Shown here: piece by piece, positions 8,714 to 17,080 of the stretch
Numbering within the stretch: position 1 is the first letter of the stretch
Layout: the number at the start of each line of letters is the position of its first letter
Translations under genes and position numbers: made by a program
Notes under the pieces: generated by a model
Told to the model about the DNA's origin: nothing
The model's database searches: none
What the model saw: the letters and a program-made list of their open reading frames with translations, nothing else
From: JAVVHH01 sp965199665
GTDB lineage: Bacteria > Pseudomonadota > Alphaproteobacteria > Acetobacterales > Acetobacteraceae
Reading direction: 5' to 3'
Length of the DNA: 64,000 nucleotides
Assembly (NCBI GenBank): GCA_965199665.1
Contig: CBDASO010000001.1
Span: 248,001-312,000 of the forward strand

Positions 8714-10524
8714 GCGCCCCACACCCACCGGATGGCAGCGGTGCCGCAGAGCAGCAGCGTCATCGTGGCCAGCGCCGTCCAGCGCCACTGCGCCAGCCAT
8801 TGCGCGCGCCACTGCCCCCGTTCCTGGTTGCGTCCTTGCGCGATCCGCCGGCCCGGAGGTGGCACCAAGGCGGCCACCGGGCCGCGCTGGTCCAGCATGT
8901 CCACCGACGCGCCGACCGCGACCGCCATCAGCAGCGCATCGGTCGGCTGGTTCGCCGCCGTCGCCAGCGCCACGATGAACGGCGCCATCAGCAGGATTGC
9001 CGCCACCGAGCCGAACAGTTCCGCCGCGATCATGGCCGCCGCGATCGCCGCCGCGATCGCCCCGGTCGTCGGAAGGGCGACTGCGTAGGGCGCCAGCGCG
9101 TCCACCAACGCCTGCGCCGCAGCGCTTTCGTGCAGGGCACTGGCTAGCGGCAACAGGCTGGCCAGCATGACCAGCCCCGGCCACGGCACGATCTCGTAGG
9201 TATCGCTCAGCGGCACGACCTGGCACAGCACCAGCGCCAGCACGCCCGCCAGCGTGGCCAGCCATAGCGGCAGCAGGCCGGCCGCCGCGATCGCGAGCGC
9301 GGCCAGCAGGATCACCAGCGGCAGCGCCGCCAGCCGCCGCTGCCCGAGGCGAAGCCGCCGCTCGGCCAAGGTGAGGCAGCCCATGCCGGCCAGGGTGGGG
9401 CCGAGGCTGTCCGTCTCGGCGGCCAGCACCAGGATGTCGCCCGCACGCAGCTTGGTACGCCGGAGCCGCCCGGGCAAATGGTCGTCGTTGCGGCCGATGC
9501 CGAGCAGGTGCAGCCCGCTGGCGAGCATGGCGCGGGTGGGTGGCGGCCGGCCGATCAACTCGGAGCTTTGCGTCACCACGGCTTCCGCCAGCATCACCCC
9601 GGTCAAACTCGAAAGGCGCAGCAGCGGCCCGTCCGCGGGTTGGACGCCGAACCGCTCGAGCAGCCGGTGCAGGTCGCCGGGCTCGCAGTCGAGCACGACC
9701 ACGTCGCCGGCCTCCAGCGCCCAGTCCGGCCGTGCGGGAAACCGGCGGAAGCCCTCGCGCACCAGCGCCGTGACCCGGAACGCGTGGTCGGCCTGGGCCT
9801 CCAGCGCCGCCACCGTCCGGCCCGTCAGCGGCGAGCCCGGCGGCACCGCGAGTTCGGTGGAGAAGCTCTTGGCGCGGCGGAGCTGATCGGTCGGGTTGGC
9901 GGTCGGCGCATCCCCGCCCCGCCGGGTCAGCACGGCGCCTCCTGCGGTCAGCACCAGCCCGACCCCCAACAGGATCGCGCCTGCCGGCAGGAAATCGAGC
10001 ACACCGAACGGTTCGCCGAGTTGGTCGGAGCGGACGGCCGACACCAATAGGTTCGGCAGGCCGCCGGCCACCGTCAGCGTCCCGCCGAGCAGGCAGGCGC
10101 CGTTGAGCAGCACGCCCGGCAGCCCGGCGCGTTCGCCGTTCTCCTCCAGCCGGAACACCCGCGCCAGCGCCGTCCGCGTGCCGACCCGGCCGGAGATGGC
10201 CGCCAGCAACGCCACGCCGATCCCGCTGGCCAGCAGCACCGGAGCGGTGAGTCGCCAGCGCCGGGCCAATGCACTACGCGGCACGTCGACGATGCCGGAG
10301 CGATGCACGGCGGCGGCCAGCACGGCCAGTGCGGCGACCGTGACCACGACCGGGTTGGCGAAGCCGTCCAGCGCGCGGTCGGCCGGCACCAGGCCGCCCG
10401 CGACGGCGAACACGAGCGCGAGCACTGCGACCCCGTCCGCCCGCATCGCGCGCGTCGCCAACAAGGCCAGCGTCACCACCGCGAGCCCCCCCGGCAACAC
10501 GGCCGCGCCCCACCCCGACTCCAT
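8710..10524 (-). CDS. SLC13/DASS-type permease with two TrkA-C (RCK-C) domains
   Basis: A 604-residue membrane protein. About six hydrophobic segments occupy residues 10-205. A soluble section at about 215-385 holds two TrkA_C/RCK-C repeats, each reading like GSPLTGRTVAALEA / RAGDILVLAAETDSL. A second block of helices fills 395-600. This order matches SLC13-like anion:sodium symporters with cytosolic ligand-sensing inserts. The family transports sulfate, dicarboxylates or other anions; the substrate here is not deducible. The start at 10524 has only a weak GTGGG upstream. It is translated before, and overlaps, the TerB-like gene. Confidence 0.84.
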   Translation of the reverse strand: MESGWGAAVLPGGLAVVTLALLATRAMRADGVAVLALVFAVAGGLVPADRALDGFANPVVVTVAALAVLAAAVHRSGIVDVPRSALARRWRLTAPVLLASGIGVALLAAISGRVGTRTALARVFRLEENGERAGLPGVLLNGACLLGGTLTVAGGLPNLLVSAVRSDQLGEPFGVLDFLPAGAILLGVGLVLTAGGAVLTRRGGDAPTANPTDQLRRAKSFSTELAVPPGSPLTGRTVAALEAQADHAFRVTALVREGFRRFPARPDWALEAGDVVVLDCEPGDLHRLLERFGVQPADGPLLRLSSLTGVMLAEAVVTQSSELIGRPPPTRAMLASGLHLLGIGRNDDHLPGRLRRTKLRAGDILVLAAETDSLGPTLAGMGCLTLAERRLRLGQRRLAALPLVILLAALAIAAAGLLPLWLATLAGVLALVLCQVVPLSDTYEIVPWPGLVMLASLLPLASALHESAAAQALVDALAPYAVALPTTGAIAAAIAAAMIAAELFGSVAAILLMAPFIVALATAANQPTDALLMAVAVGASVDMLDQRGPVAALVPPPGRRIAQGRNQERGQWRAQWLAQWRWTALATMTLLLCGTAAIRWVWGA

Positions 10525-10642
10525 CCCGCGCTATCCCACCCACACTGACAATTCGGCCCGCACCCCAACCGCTGAGCCGGCGTTGTAGCGCCGGAGTTGG
10601 AAAACGCCCCGGCGTTTCTTCACGCCGGAACTGGAGAAACGC

Positions 10643-12214
10643 ATGTCGCCCGTGGAGTTGCTCACCGGACTGGTCGCCGTCTGCGTCTTGCTGGCGCTGA
10701 TCGCGCGCGCCGTGGGCACGCCGCCGGCGGTGGCGCTGGTGCTGGGCGGCATGATCCTGGCCGTCATCCCCGGGGCCCCCGCCCTGGAGCTCGATCCGCA
10801 CCTGGCGCTCGCGGTTTTCCTGCCGCCGCTGCTGCAGGCCAGCGCCTACCGGACCGACTGGGAAGCGTTCCGCCTGGCGCTGCGCCCGATCCTGTTGCTG
10901 GCGCTGGGCGCGGTGCTGTTCACCACGGCGGCCATCGCGGTGGTGTTGCACGCGCTGGTGCCGGACCTGCCCTGGGGTGCGGCGATCGCGTTCGGCGCCA
11001 TCGTCGCGCCACCCGACGCGGTGGCGGCCACGGCCGTGCTGAAGACCACGCCCATCCCGCGGCGCCTGGTGACGATCCTGGAGGGCGAGAGCTTGCTGAA
11101 CGACGCGTCGTCGCTGATCATCTACCGGTTCGCGGTGGTGGCGACCGCGGTCGGCGGCGTGGATCTGGTGGCGGCCGGGTCGTCCTTCGTGGTGTCCGCT
11201 TTGGGCGGCGCGCTGGTGGGCGGGGTGATCGGCACGGCGGTGATCGCGATGGCGCGACGGCTGGACGACACGCTGCTGGAGATCGCCGCACTCGCGCTGG
11301 CGGGCTTCGCGAGCTATTTCGCGGCCGAGCTGTTCCACACCTCCGGCGTGCTCGCGGCGGTGGCGTGCGGGCTGGTGATCGGCCGCTCGCAGCACGAGGC
11401 ACTGTCGGCGCGCACCCGGCTGGAGAGCGCGGCGGTGTGGAACTTCATCGAGTTCGTGCTGACCGGGCTGGTGTTCATCCTGATCGGGCTACAGCTGCGC
11501 GCCGTGCTGGAGCGGTTGGGCGAGTTCGGGGCCTGGCGCCTGGCCGGGTTGGCGCTGGCGACGTCGGTGACGCTGATCGCCAGCCGGTTCGTGTGGGTAT
11601 TCGGCTCGGCGGGCATCGCGGCGATCCTGCCGCGGCGGCTCCGGTTCGGGCCGGCGGCGCTGCCGATCTCGCACCTCACGATCATTTCTTGGGCGGGGAT
11701 GCGCGGCGTGGTGAGCCTGGCCGCCGCGGTGGCCCTCCCGGCGGATTTCCCGGGTCGCGACCTCATCGTGTTCCTGGCCTTCAACGCGATCCTGGTCACG
11801 CTGGTGCTGCAGGGCACCACGCTGGGCAAGCTGATCAACGTGCTGGGCGTGTCGGAGGACGCGGAGGCGCATGGGGCGCGGCGGGAGGCGGAGGTGCGGC
11901 TGGCTGCGGCGCAGGCGGCGCTGACCCTGGTGGAGAACCGGCTCTACAACGGCCGCGTGCTCGGCCTGCCGGATGCGGACATGCTGCGTGAACACCGCCG
12001 CCGGGTCGACCTGGCGCGGGCGATGAGCCTTGGTGAGAGCCTGGCGGCCCGCCAGCGCCGCGCGCGGGTGGAGCTGGAGCTGGAGGCCGTGCAGGCAGCC
12101 CGGCGCGCCGTGCTGGACCGCGAGCACTTGCTGGATGGCGAGGAGCTGCAGGCGATCGAGGAGGAGTTCGATTTCGAGGAGAACCGCCTGTCCCGCACGC
12201 TGCGCCCGGTTTGA
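10643..12214 (+). CDS. CPA1-family Na+/H+ antiporter
   Basis: A 523-residue protein with about twelve hydrophobic segments up to residue 395, then a charged cytoplasmic tail of about 125 residues rich in arginine and glutamate helices. The signature AIVAPPDAVAATAV (about 121-134) carries the transmembrane aspartate of CPA1 exchangers, and EGESLLNDASSLI (about 147-159) holds the conserved ND pair. These identify a sodium- or potassium-proton antiporter working in pH and salt homeostasis. The start is preceded by CTGGAGAAACGC, a usable GGAG site. It ends convergently 26 bp before the glycosylase-family gene. Confidence 0.9.
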   Translation: MSPVELLTGLVAVCVLLALIARAVGTPPAVALVLGGMILAVIPGAPALELDPHLALAVFLPPLLQASAYRTDWEAFRLALRPILLLALGAVLFTTAAIAVVLHALVPDLPWGAAIAFGAIVAPPDAVAATAVLKTTPIPRRLVTILEGESLLNDASSLIIYRFAVVATAVGGVDLVAAGSSFVVSALGGALVGGVIGTAVIAMARRLDDTLLEIAALALAGFASYFAAELFHTSGVLAAVACGLVIGRSQHEALSARTRLESAAVWNFIEFVLTGLVFILIGLQLRAVLERLGEFGAWRLAGLALATSVTLIASRFVWVFGSAGIAAILPRRLRFGPAALPISHLTIISWAGMRGVVSLAAAVALPADFPGRDLIVFLAFNAILVTLVLQGTTLGKLINVLGVSEDAEAHGARREAEVRLAAAQAALTLVENRLYNGRVLGLPDADMLREHRRRVDLARAMSLGESLAARQRRARVELELEAVQAARRAVLDREHLLDGEELQAIEEEFDFEENRLSRTLRPV

Positions 12215-12240
12215 GCCTCAGCCGCGTCGGTCGAGCCGGA

Positions 12241-12801
12241 TCAGTCCGTCGGCCCGTCGCGGCACAGGCTGGCGGCGTGGGCGAGGGTGGCGGCGATGCG
12301 GGTCGCGACGGCGGGGGAGGTGTTGACGTAGATGGGGCTGGGGTGGGCCATGGTCAGCACGGCCACCGCGGGGCGGAGCTCGCGCAACAGCGGCTCGGCC
12401 CGTTGGGCGACCCGGCCGGACAGGACGGCGACGCGCAGATGCGGCAGCATCGCCAAAAAGCCCGGCAGCAGCGCGAGCCCGGCGGCGATCTCGGCCGGGC
12501 GCGGCGCGCGGTTGCGGGCGCCCTCGGCATGAATGAGCCAGGGCACCACGTTCCACAGGATCGTGTGGCGGCGATCGATCTGGGCGGCGGCGAGGAACCG
12601 GGTGAGGTTGCGGGCGGTGCCGGTCGGGTTGTCGCGGGAGACGACCCGGGGCAAGGGGCCGCGCGGGCCGGGGGTCTCCAGCAGGATCAGCAGGCGGGCG
12701 CCGGTGCCGCCGTCGAGCGGATCGGCATGCGGCGTGGGGCCGAATCGGGCTTCGACGTCGCGGCGATAGGCTTCCAGCGGGGCGAAGCGCGGGTCGGTCA
12801 G
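12241..12801 (-). CDS. Uracil-DNA glycosylase family protein, probable CTG start
   Basis: A 186-residue protein when read from a CTG at 12801-12799. The fold markers are LLILLETPGP (about 37-46), SRDNPTGTARNLTRFL (about 53-68) and the late AHPSPIYVN, whose HPSP motif matches the DNA-intercalation loop of family 4/5-like uracil-DNA glycosylases. It may excise uracil or act in a related repair step. No ATG, GTG or TTG exists at a sensible place. The CTG overlaps the crcB stop (CTGA) and follows GGAGGAGGAGG with 4 bases between, the strongest ribosome site in this region. Initiation at CTG is therefore an inference from position and ribosome site. Confidence 0.78.
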   Translation of the reverse strand: MTDPRFAPLEAYRRDVEARFGPTPHADPLDGGTGARLLILLETPGPRGPLPRVVSRDNPTGTARNLTRFLAAAQIDRRHTILWNVVPWLIHAEGARNRAPRPAEIAAGLALLPGFLAMLPHLRVAVLSGRVAQRAEPLLRELRPAVAVLTMAHPSPIYVNTSPAVATRIAATLAHAASLCRDGPTD

Positions 12802-13226
12802 GACGCCTCCTCCTCCGCCTCGGTCTGCGCGACCTGCACCGCGCCGCCGTTCAGCGCGGCGGCGGCGAGGTGCCCGAGCGAGACCGCGGCCAAGCAGAGC
12901 AGCACGGAGAGCGTCACGTTCAGCAGCGCGCGACCGGGGGCGCCGGCGCGAAGCAGCTCCAGGGTCTGTAGGCTGAACGACGAGAAGGTCGTGAAACCGC
13001 CGCAGACGCCGACCATGAAGAACAGCCGCAGCGTCTCCGGCGCGGCCAATTTCCCGTGTGCCAGGGTGAGGGTGCCGAAGAAGCCGATGGCGAAGGAGCC
13101 CAGGATGTTGATCCCGATCGTCCCCCATGGCAGGGAGCGGCTCAGCGGTGCGGCCCACAGCGCGAGCCAGTAGCGGGCCACGCTGCCGAGCGCACCGCCG
13201 GCGGCGATGACCAGGGTCTCGATCAT
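12798..13226 (-). CDS. crcB: CrcB/Fluc fluoride channel
   Basis: A 142-residue protein with four hydrophobic helices, starting MIETLVIAAGGALGSVARYW. The family landmarks are GALGSVARY, the asparagine-bearing GTIGINILGSFAIGF (about 35-49) and GVCGGFTTFSSFS (about 73-85), whose phenylalanines line the fluoride pore. Fluc dimers export fluoride from the cytoplasm. An upstream in-frame GTG would add 20 residues unlike any CrcB, so the ATG at 13226 is chosen. The C-terminal EAEEEAS is encoded by the same GGAGGAGGAGG that serves as ribosome site for the overlapping downstream gene. No fluoride riboswitch was recognised upstream. Confidence 0.92.
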   Translation of the reverse strand: MIETLVIAAGGALGSVARYWLALWAAPLSRSLPWGTIGINILGSFAIGFFGTLTLAHGKLAAPETLRLFFMVGVCGGFTTFSSFSLQTLELLRAGAPGRALLNVTLSVLLCLAAVSLGHLAAAALNGGAVQVAQTEAEEEAS

Positions 13227-13381
13227 GGGCGTTCTTTCGGGAAGGAGAGCCGCCGCTCTTTCCCGTTCGGGGCGTTGAACTGTCAAGCCAGCGTTGAAAC
13301 GGCGGGGCCCGGCTGGATCGGGCCGGTCGATGCCACCATACGATCACACACAATCGCCGGTCCGCGCGATTAGGGGAGCCC

Positions 13382-15739
13382 ATGGAATACGAGCGTCACT
13401 TCAAGTTCCTGATCTGCGCCCCCTCGTTCAACGATGCGGACCTCGACTGGCTGCGCCTGCAGCAGATCGTGCGCGAGACGGAGCGGCTGGGCTTCTCCGT
13501 GCTGGTCGCCCGCTCCACCGACGATGCGGAACTGGCCATCCAGACGGACGCCGCGATCGGCTGCATGGTGGTGGACTGGGGCAAGAAGGGCGTGCTGAGC
13601 AAGCCGGCCGGGTTGATCTCGCTGGTGCGCAAGCGCGGGCTGGAGATGCCGATCCTGCTGATGCTGCGGCGCAAGCGGCTGGAGGACGTGCCGGTCGAGG
13701 TGCTGAACCATACGGACGGCACCATCTTCCTGTCGGAGGAAACGCCGGGCTTCGTCGCGCTGAACCTGGCCAGCCGGCTGCGCAACTACGCCGAAACGCT
13801 GAAGACCCCGTTCTTCGGCGCGCTGCTGGACTACTCCGAGCAGGGCAACCAGCTGTGGACCTGCCCCGGCCATAATGGCGGCATCTTCTACAGCCGCAGC
13901 CCGATCGGGCGCATCTTCACCGAACATCTCGGCCCGGCCATCTTCCGCGACGACCTCGACAACTCGGTCATCGAGATGGGCGACCTGCTGACCCATGAGG
14001 GCCCGGCGCTGGAGGCGGAAAAGGCGGCCGCGCGCATCTTCGGCGCCGAGCGCACCTACTTCGTGCTGAACGGCACGTCGTCTTCCAACAAGATCGTGCT
14101 CGGCGCGCTGGTGGCGCCCGGCGACCTCGTGCTGTTCGACCGCAACAACCACAAGGCCGCGCATCACGGCGCCCTGCTGCTCGGCGGCGGCATCCCGGTC
14201 TACCTGCCGACCGACCGCAACGCCTACGGCATGGTGGGGCCGATCGACTACGAGGCGCTGGACGAGACGCGCATCCGCGAGGCCATCCGCACCAACCCGC
14301 TGGTCACCGACCCCGACGCCTGGAAGGCCGAGCGGCCGCTGCGCGTGGCGGTGATCGAGCAATGCACCTATGACGGGACGATCTACGACGCGCACCTGAT
14401 CCTGCAGCGGCTCGGGCATCTGTGCGACTACATCCTGTTCGACGAAGCCTGGGCCGGGTTCATGAAGTTCCACCCGCTCTTCGCCAGCCGCTTCGCGATG
14501 GGGCTGAAGGATCTCGGCGCCGACCAGCCCGGCATCTTCGCCACCCAGTCCACGCACAAGCAGCTGGCGAGCTTCTCGCAGGCCTCGCAGATCCACGTGC
14601 GCGACAACCACATCAAGGGGCAGCGCCGCCGGGTCGAGGCGCGGCGGTTCAACGAGAGCTTCCTGCTGCACGCCAGCACGTCGCCGTTCTACCCGATCTT
14701 CGCCTCCATGGACGTCGGCGCCCACATGATGAAGGGGCGGTCCGGCATGGTGTTGTGGGACGACACGATCCGGCTCGGCATCGAGTTGCGCAAGAAGCTG
14801 CGCACCATCAAGCGGGAGTACGACGCGCGCGAGGCCGACCCGGCGCGGCGCTGGTTCCCCGACCCATTCGTGCCGGAAACCGTGCGCTGGAAGGCGCCGG
14901 GCGAGGAGACTGCGCGCGAAGTCCCGTGGGAGGACGTGCCGACCGACGACCTGGTCGCCAACCCCGATTTCTGGGCGCTGACCCCCGGCGCGAACTGGCA
15001 CGGCTTCACCCGCATCGCCCCTGGCTACGCGATGACGGACCCCAACAAGCTGACCCTGCTGCTGCCGGGCTTCGACCGGGTGACCGGGACGTATCAGGAG
15101 CACGGCGTGCCGGCGGTGCTGCTCGCGGAATACCTGCGCGAGAACCGGATCGTGCCGGAGAAGAACGACCTGCACTCCATCCTGTTCCTGCTCACGCCGG
15201 GCGTGGAGAGCAGCAAGGCCGGCACGCTGCTGAGCTGGCTGGTGACGTTCAAGCGCCTGCACGACGAGAACGCCCCGCTGCAGGAAGTGGTGCCGAACTT
15301 CGTCCGCAAGCGGGCCAGCCGCTACCGCGGCGTCGGGCTGCGCGACCTTTGCGGCGAGATGCATCGGTTCTATCGCCAGCACGACATCAGCCGGCTGCAG
15401 AACCAGCAATTCGCCGCCGAGTATCTGCCGGAGCTGGTGATGAGCCCGCAGGAAGCGTCCCAGCGCCTCACCCGCAACAAGGTGGATTATCTGCCGATCA
15501 GCGACATTCGCGGCCGGGTCGCGGCGACCTTGATGCTGGTGTATCCGCCCGGGATCGCGCTGGTGGTGCCGGGCGAGCGCATCGACCGCACGGCGTCGCC
15601 CATGGTGGACTACATGCTCGCCTTTGAAGCGCTGGAGAACGCGTTCCCGGGGCTCAGCACGGAGATCCAGGGGGTGTATCGCGAGACGGAGCCGGATGGA
15701 CGCATCCGGTTCTACACCTACGTGCTGCAGGAGGACTGA
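13382..15739 (+). CDS. PLP-dependent Orn/Lys/Arg decarboxylase, probably ornithine decarboxylase
   Basis: A 785-residue fold-type I decarboxylase. Residues about 1-130 are the N-terminal wing domain, 135-600 the PLP domain and the rest the C-terminal domain. The PLP lysine is K393 in QSTHKQLASFSQASQIH, preceded by the cofactor aspartate in LFDEAWAGFMKFHPLF. The stretches RRFNESFLLHASTSP and FYPIFASMDV read like SpeC/SpeF ornithine decarboxylases rather than AdiA arginine decarboxylases. It would convert ornithine to putrescine, feeding polyamine synthesis or acid resistance. The length exceeds SpeC (about 710-730) by some 55 residues. An AGGGGAG lies 3 bases before the start. Substrate choice is an inference from motif similarity. 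Confidence 0.85.
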   Translation: MEYERHFKFLICAPSFNDADLDWLRLQQIVRETERLGFSVLVARSTDDAELAIQTDAAIGCMVVDWGKKGVLSKPAGLISLVRKRGLEMPILLMLRRKRLEDVPVEVLNHTDGTIFLSEETPGFVALNLASRLRNYAETLKTPFFGALLDYSEQGNQLWTCPGHNGGIFYSRSPIGRIFTEHLGPAIFRDDLDNSVIEMGDLLTHEGPALEAEKAAARIFGAERTYFVLNGTSSSNKIVLGALVAPGDLVLFDRNNHKAAHHGALLLGGGIPVYLPTDRNAYGMVGPIDYEALDETRIREAIRTNPLVTDPDAWKAERPLRVAVIEQCTYDGTIYDAHLILQRLGHLCDYILFDEAWAGFMKFHPLFASRFAMGLKDLGADQPGIFATQSTHKQLASFSQASQIHVRDNHIKGQRRRVEARRFNESFLLHASTSPFYPIFASMDVGAHMMKGRSGMVLWDDTIRLGIELRKKLRTIKREYDAREADPARRWFPDPFVPETVRWKAPGEETAREVPWEDVPTDDLVANPDFWALTPGANWHGFTRIAPGYAMTDPNKLTLLLPGFDRVTGTYQEHGVPAVLLAEYLRENRIVPEKNDLHSILFLLTPGVESSKAGTLLSWLVTFKRLHDENAPLQEVVPNFVRKRASRYRGVGLRDLCGEMHRFYRQHDISRLQNQQFAAEYLPELVMSPQEASQRLTRNKVDYLPISDIRGRVAATLMLVYPPGIALVVPGERIDRTASPMVDYMLAFEALENAFPGLSTEIQGVYRETEPDGRIRFYTYVLQED

Positions 15740-15790
15740 CGCGCCGGTCCCTTGCGTCCGCCTGGCGGGCGCGCGAGGGTGCCGGGGCGT

Positions 15791-15840
15791 CCCGCGGCTG
15801 GTGCCGCCGGGTCTGCCCCGCGGCCGGTGCTGCCGGGTCC
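15791..15840. repeat. Imperfect direct repeat, two 24-bp units
   Basis: The unit CCCGCGGCtGGTGCcGCCGG plus GTCt at 15791-15814 recurs at 15817-15840 with three substitutions, separated by two bases. It fills the gap between the decarboxylase gene and the ABC transporter operon. No terminator-like T-run follows. Confidence 0.8.
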
Positions 15841-15861
15841 CATAGATCAGAGGACGCCCGC

Positions 15862-17070
15862 ATGGTCAGGATCACCCGCCGCGTCGCCCTGGCCGCTTCA
15901 GCGGCGCTCCTCGCCGCGCCGGGGCGGGGCCGGGCGGCCGGAGCGCCCATTCGCATCGGCGAGATCAACAGCTACTCCGCCATTCCCGCCTTCACGCTGC
16001 CCTATCGGAGCGGGTGGCAACTGGCGACGGAGGAGGTCAACGCGGCGGGCGGCGTGCTCGGCCGGCCGCTCGCGGTGCTGTCGCGCGACGATGCCGGCAA
16101 GCCGGCGGACGCCATCCGCTTCGCGGGCGAGCTGCTGAACGGCGAGGGGGTGGACCTGCTCGCAGGCGGCTACCTGTCCAATATCGGGTTGGCGCTTTCG
16201 GAGTTCGCCGCGCGGGCCGGCAAGCTCTATCTGGCGGGGGAACCGCTGGCCGACGCGCTGGTCTGGCAAAACGGCAACCCGACCTGCTTTCGGCTGCGGC
16301 CCTCCACCTACGTGCAGACGGCGATGCTGGTGCCGGAGGCGGTCAAGCTGGGCGCCAAGCGATGGGCGACGATCGCGCCGAACTACGAATACGGCCAATC
16401 CGCCGTGAAATGGTTCAAGCAGTTGCTTGCCCAAGCGCAGCCCGGCGTCGAGTTCGTGGCCGAGCAATGGCCCGCGCTTGGCAAGATCGACGCGGGCTCG
16501 GTGGTCGGTGCGATCGGCGCCGCCAAGCCGGACGCGATCTTCAACGTCACCTTCGGGCCGGACGTGACCAACCTGGTGCGCCAGGGCAGCACGCGGGGCC
16601 TGTTCCCCGCCACTCCGGTCGTCTCGCTGCTGACCGGCGAGCCCGAGTACCTGGCGGCGCTCGGCGCCGATACGCCGGAGGGCTGGATCGTGACCGGCTA
16701 TCCGGTCGAGGCGGATGAGCGCGAACCAAACCAGGCATTCATCCGCGCCTACCGCGCCAAATTCGGCGAGCCGCCGCGCATGGGCTCCGTGGTGGGCTAC
16801 GCGCTGATCAAGTCGATCGCGGCGGGGATCGAGGCGGCGGGCGCGCTGGACACGCCGGCGCTGATCCGCGGCTTCTCCGGCGCGCGCTTCCCCACGCCGT
16901 TCGGCGAGGCGACCTACCGCGCCATCGACCATCAATCGACCATGGGCGCCTATGTCGGCCGGCTCGCGCAGCGGGGCGGGGCGGGGGTGATGGTGGATTG
17001 GCGCTACGTCGATGGCGCGTCGGTGATGCCGGCCGACACGGTCGTGGAGACGCTGCGGCCCGCCAAGTAA
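15862..17070 (+). CDS. Branched-chain amino-acid-type ABC transporter substrate-binding protein
   Basis: A 402-residue periplasmic protein of the LivJ/LivK (Peripla_BP_6) family. The N-terminus MVRITRRVALAASAALLAAP carries a twin arginine followed by a hydrophobic stretch, so export may be by Tat or Sec. The mature part begins with IRIGEINSYS, contains TEEVNAAGGVLGRPL near 53-67, and continues with the usual two alternating lobes. An upstream GAGGACGCCCGC supports the start. It is followed 10 bp later by the fused permease and then two ATPases, a complete importer. Family members bind branched-chain or other amino acids, amides or aromatic acids; the ligand here is not known. Confidence 0.87.
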   Translation: MVRITRRVALAASAALLAAPGRGRAAGAPIRIGEINSYSAIPAFTLPYRSGWQLATEEVNAAGGVLGRPLAVLSRDDAGKPADAIRFAGELLNGEGVDLLAGGYLSNIGLALSEFAARAGKLYLAGEPLADALVWQNGNPTCFRLRPSTYVQTAMLVPEAVKLGAKRWATIAPNYEYGQSAVKWFKQLLAQAQPGVEFVAEQWPALGKIDAGSVVGAIGAAKPDAIFNVTFGPDVTNLVRQGSTRGLFPATPVVSLLTGEPEYLAALGADTPEGWIVTGYPVEADEREPNQAFIRAYRAKFGEPPRMGSVVGYALIKSIAAGIEAAGALDTPALIRGFSGARFPTPFGEATYRAIDHQSTMGAYVGRLAQRGGAGVMVDWRYVDGASVMPADTVVETLRPAK

Positions 17071-17080
17071 GCCGTTTCCG

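Noticed and set aside
13227..13381. Possible fluoride riboswitch upstream of crcB
   Set aside because: A GGCGAT and a short AGAGC/GCTCT hairpin are present, but the conserved riboswitch core (ATAAACG-type loop and CTGATG element) cannot be found.
13370..15409. Long antisense open frame opposite the ornithine decarboxylase-like gene
   Set aside because: Composition (arginine, glutamine, valine, histidine rich) has no family features and mirrors the third-position GC of the real gene. Similar antisense frames occur opposite most long genes here, for example at 16808-19204, 24943-27465, 28932-30920 and 61147-63048.
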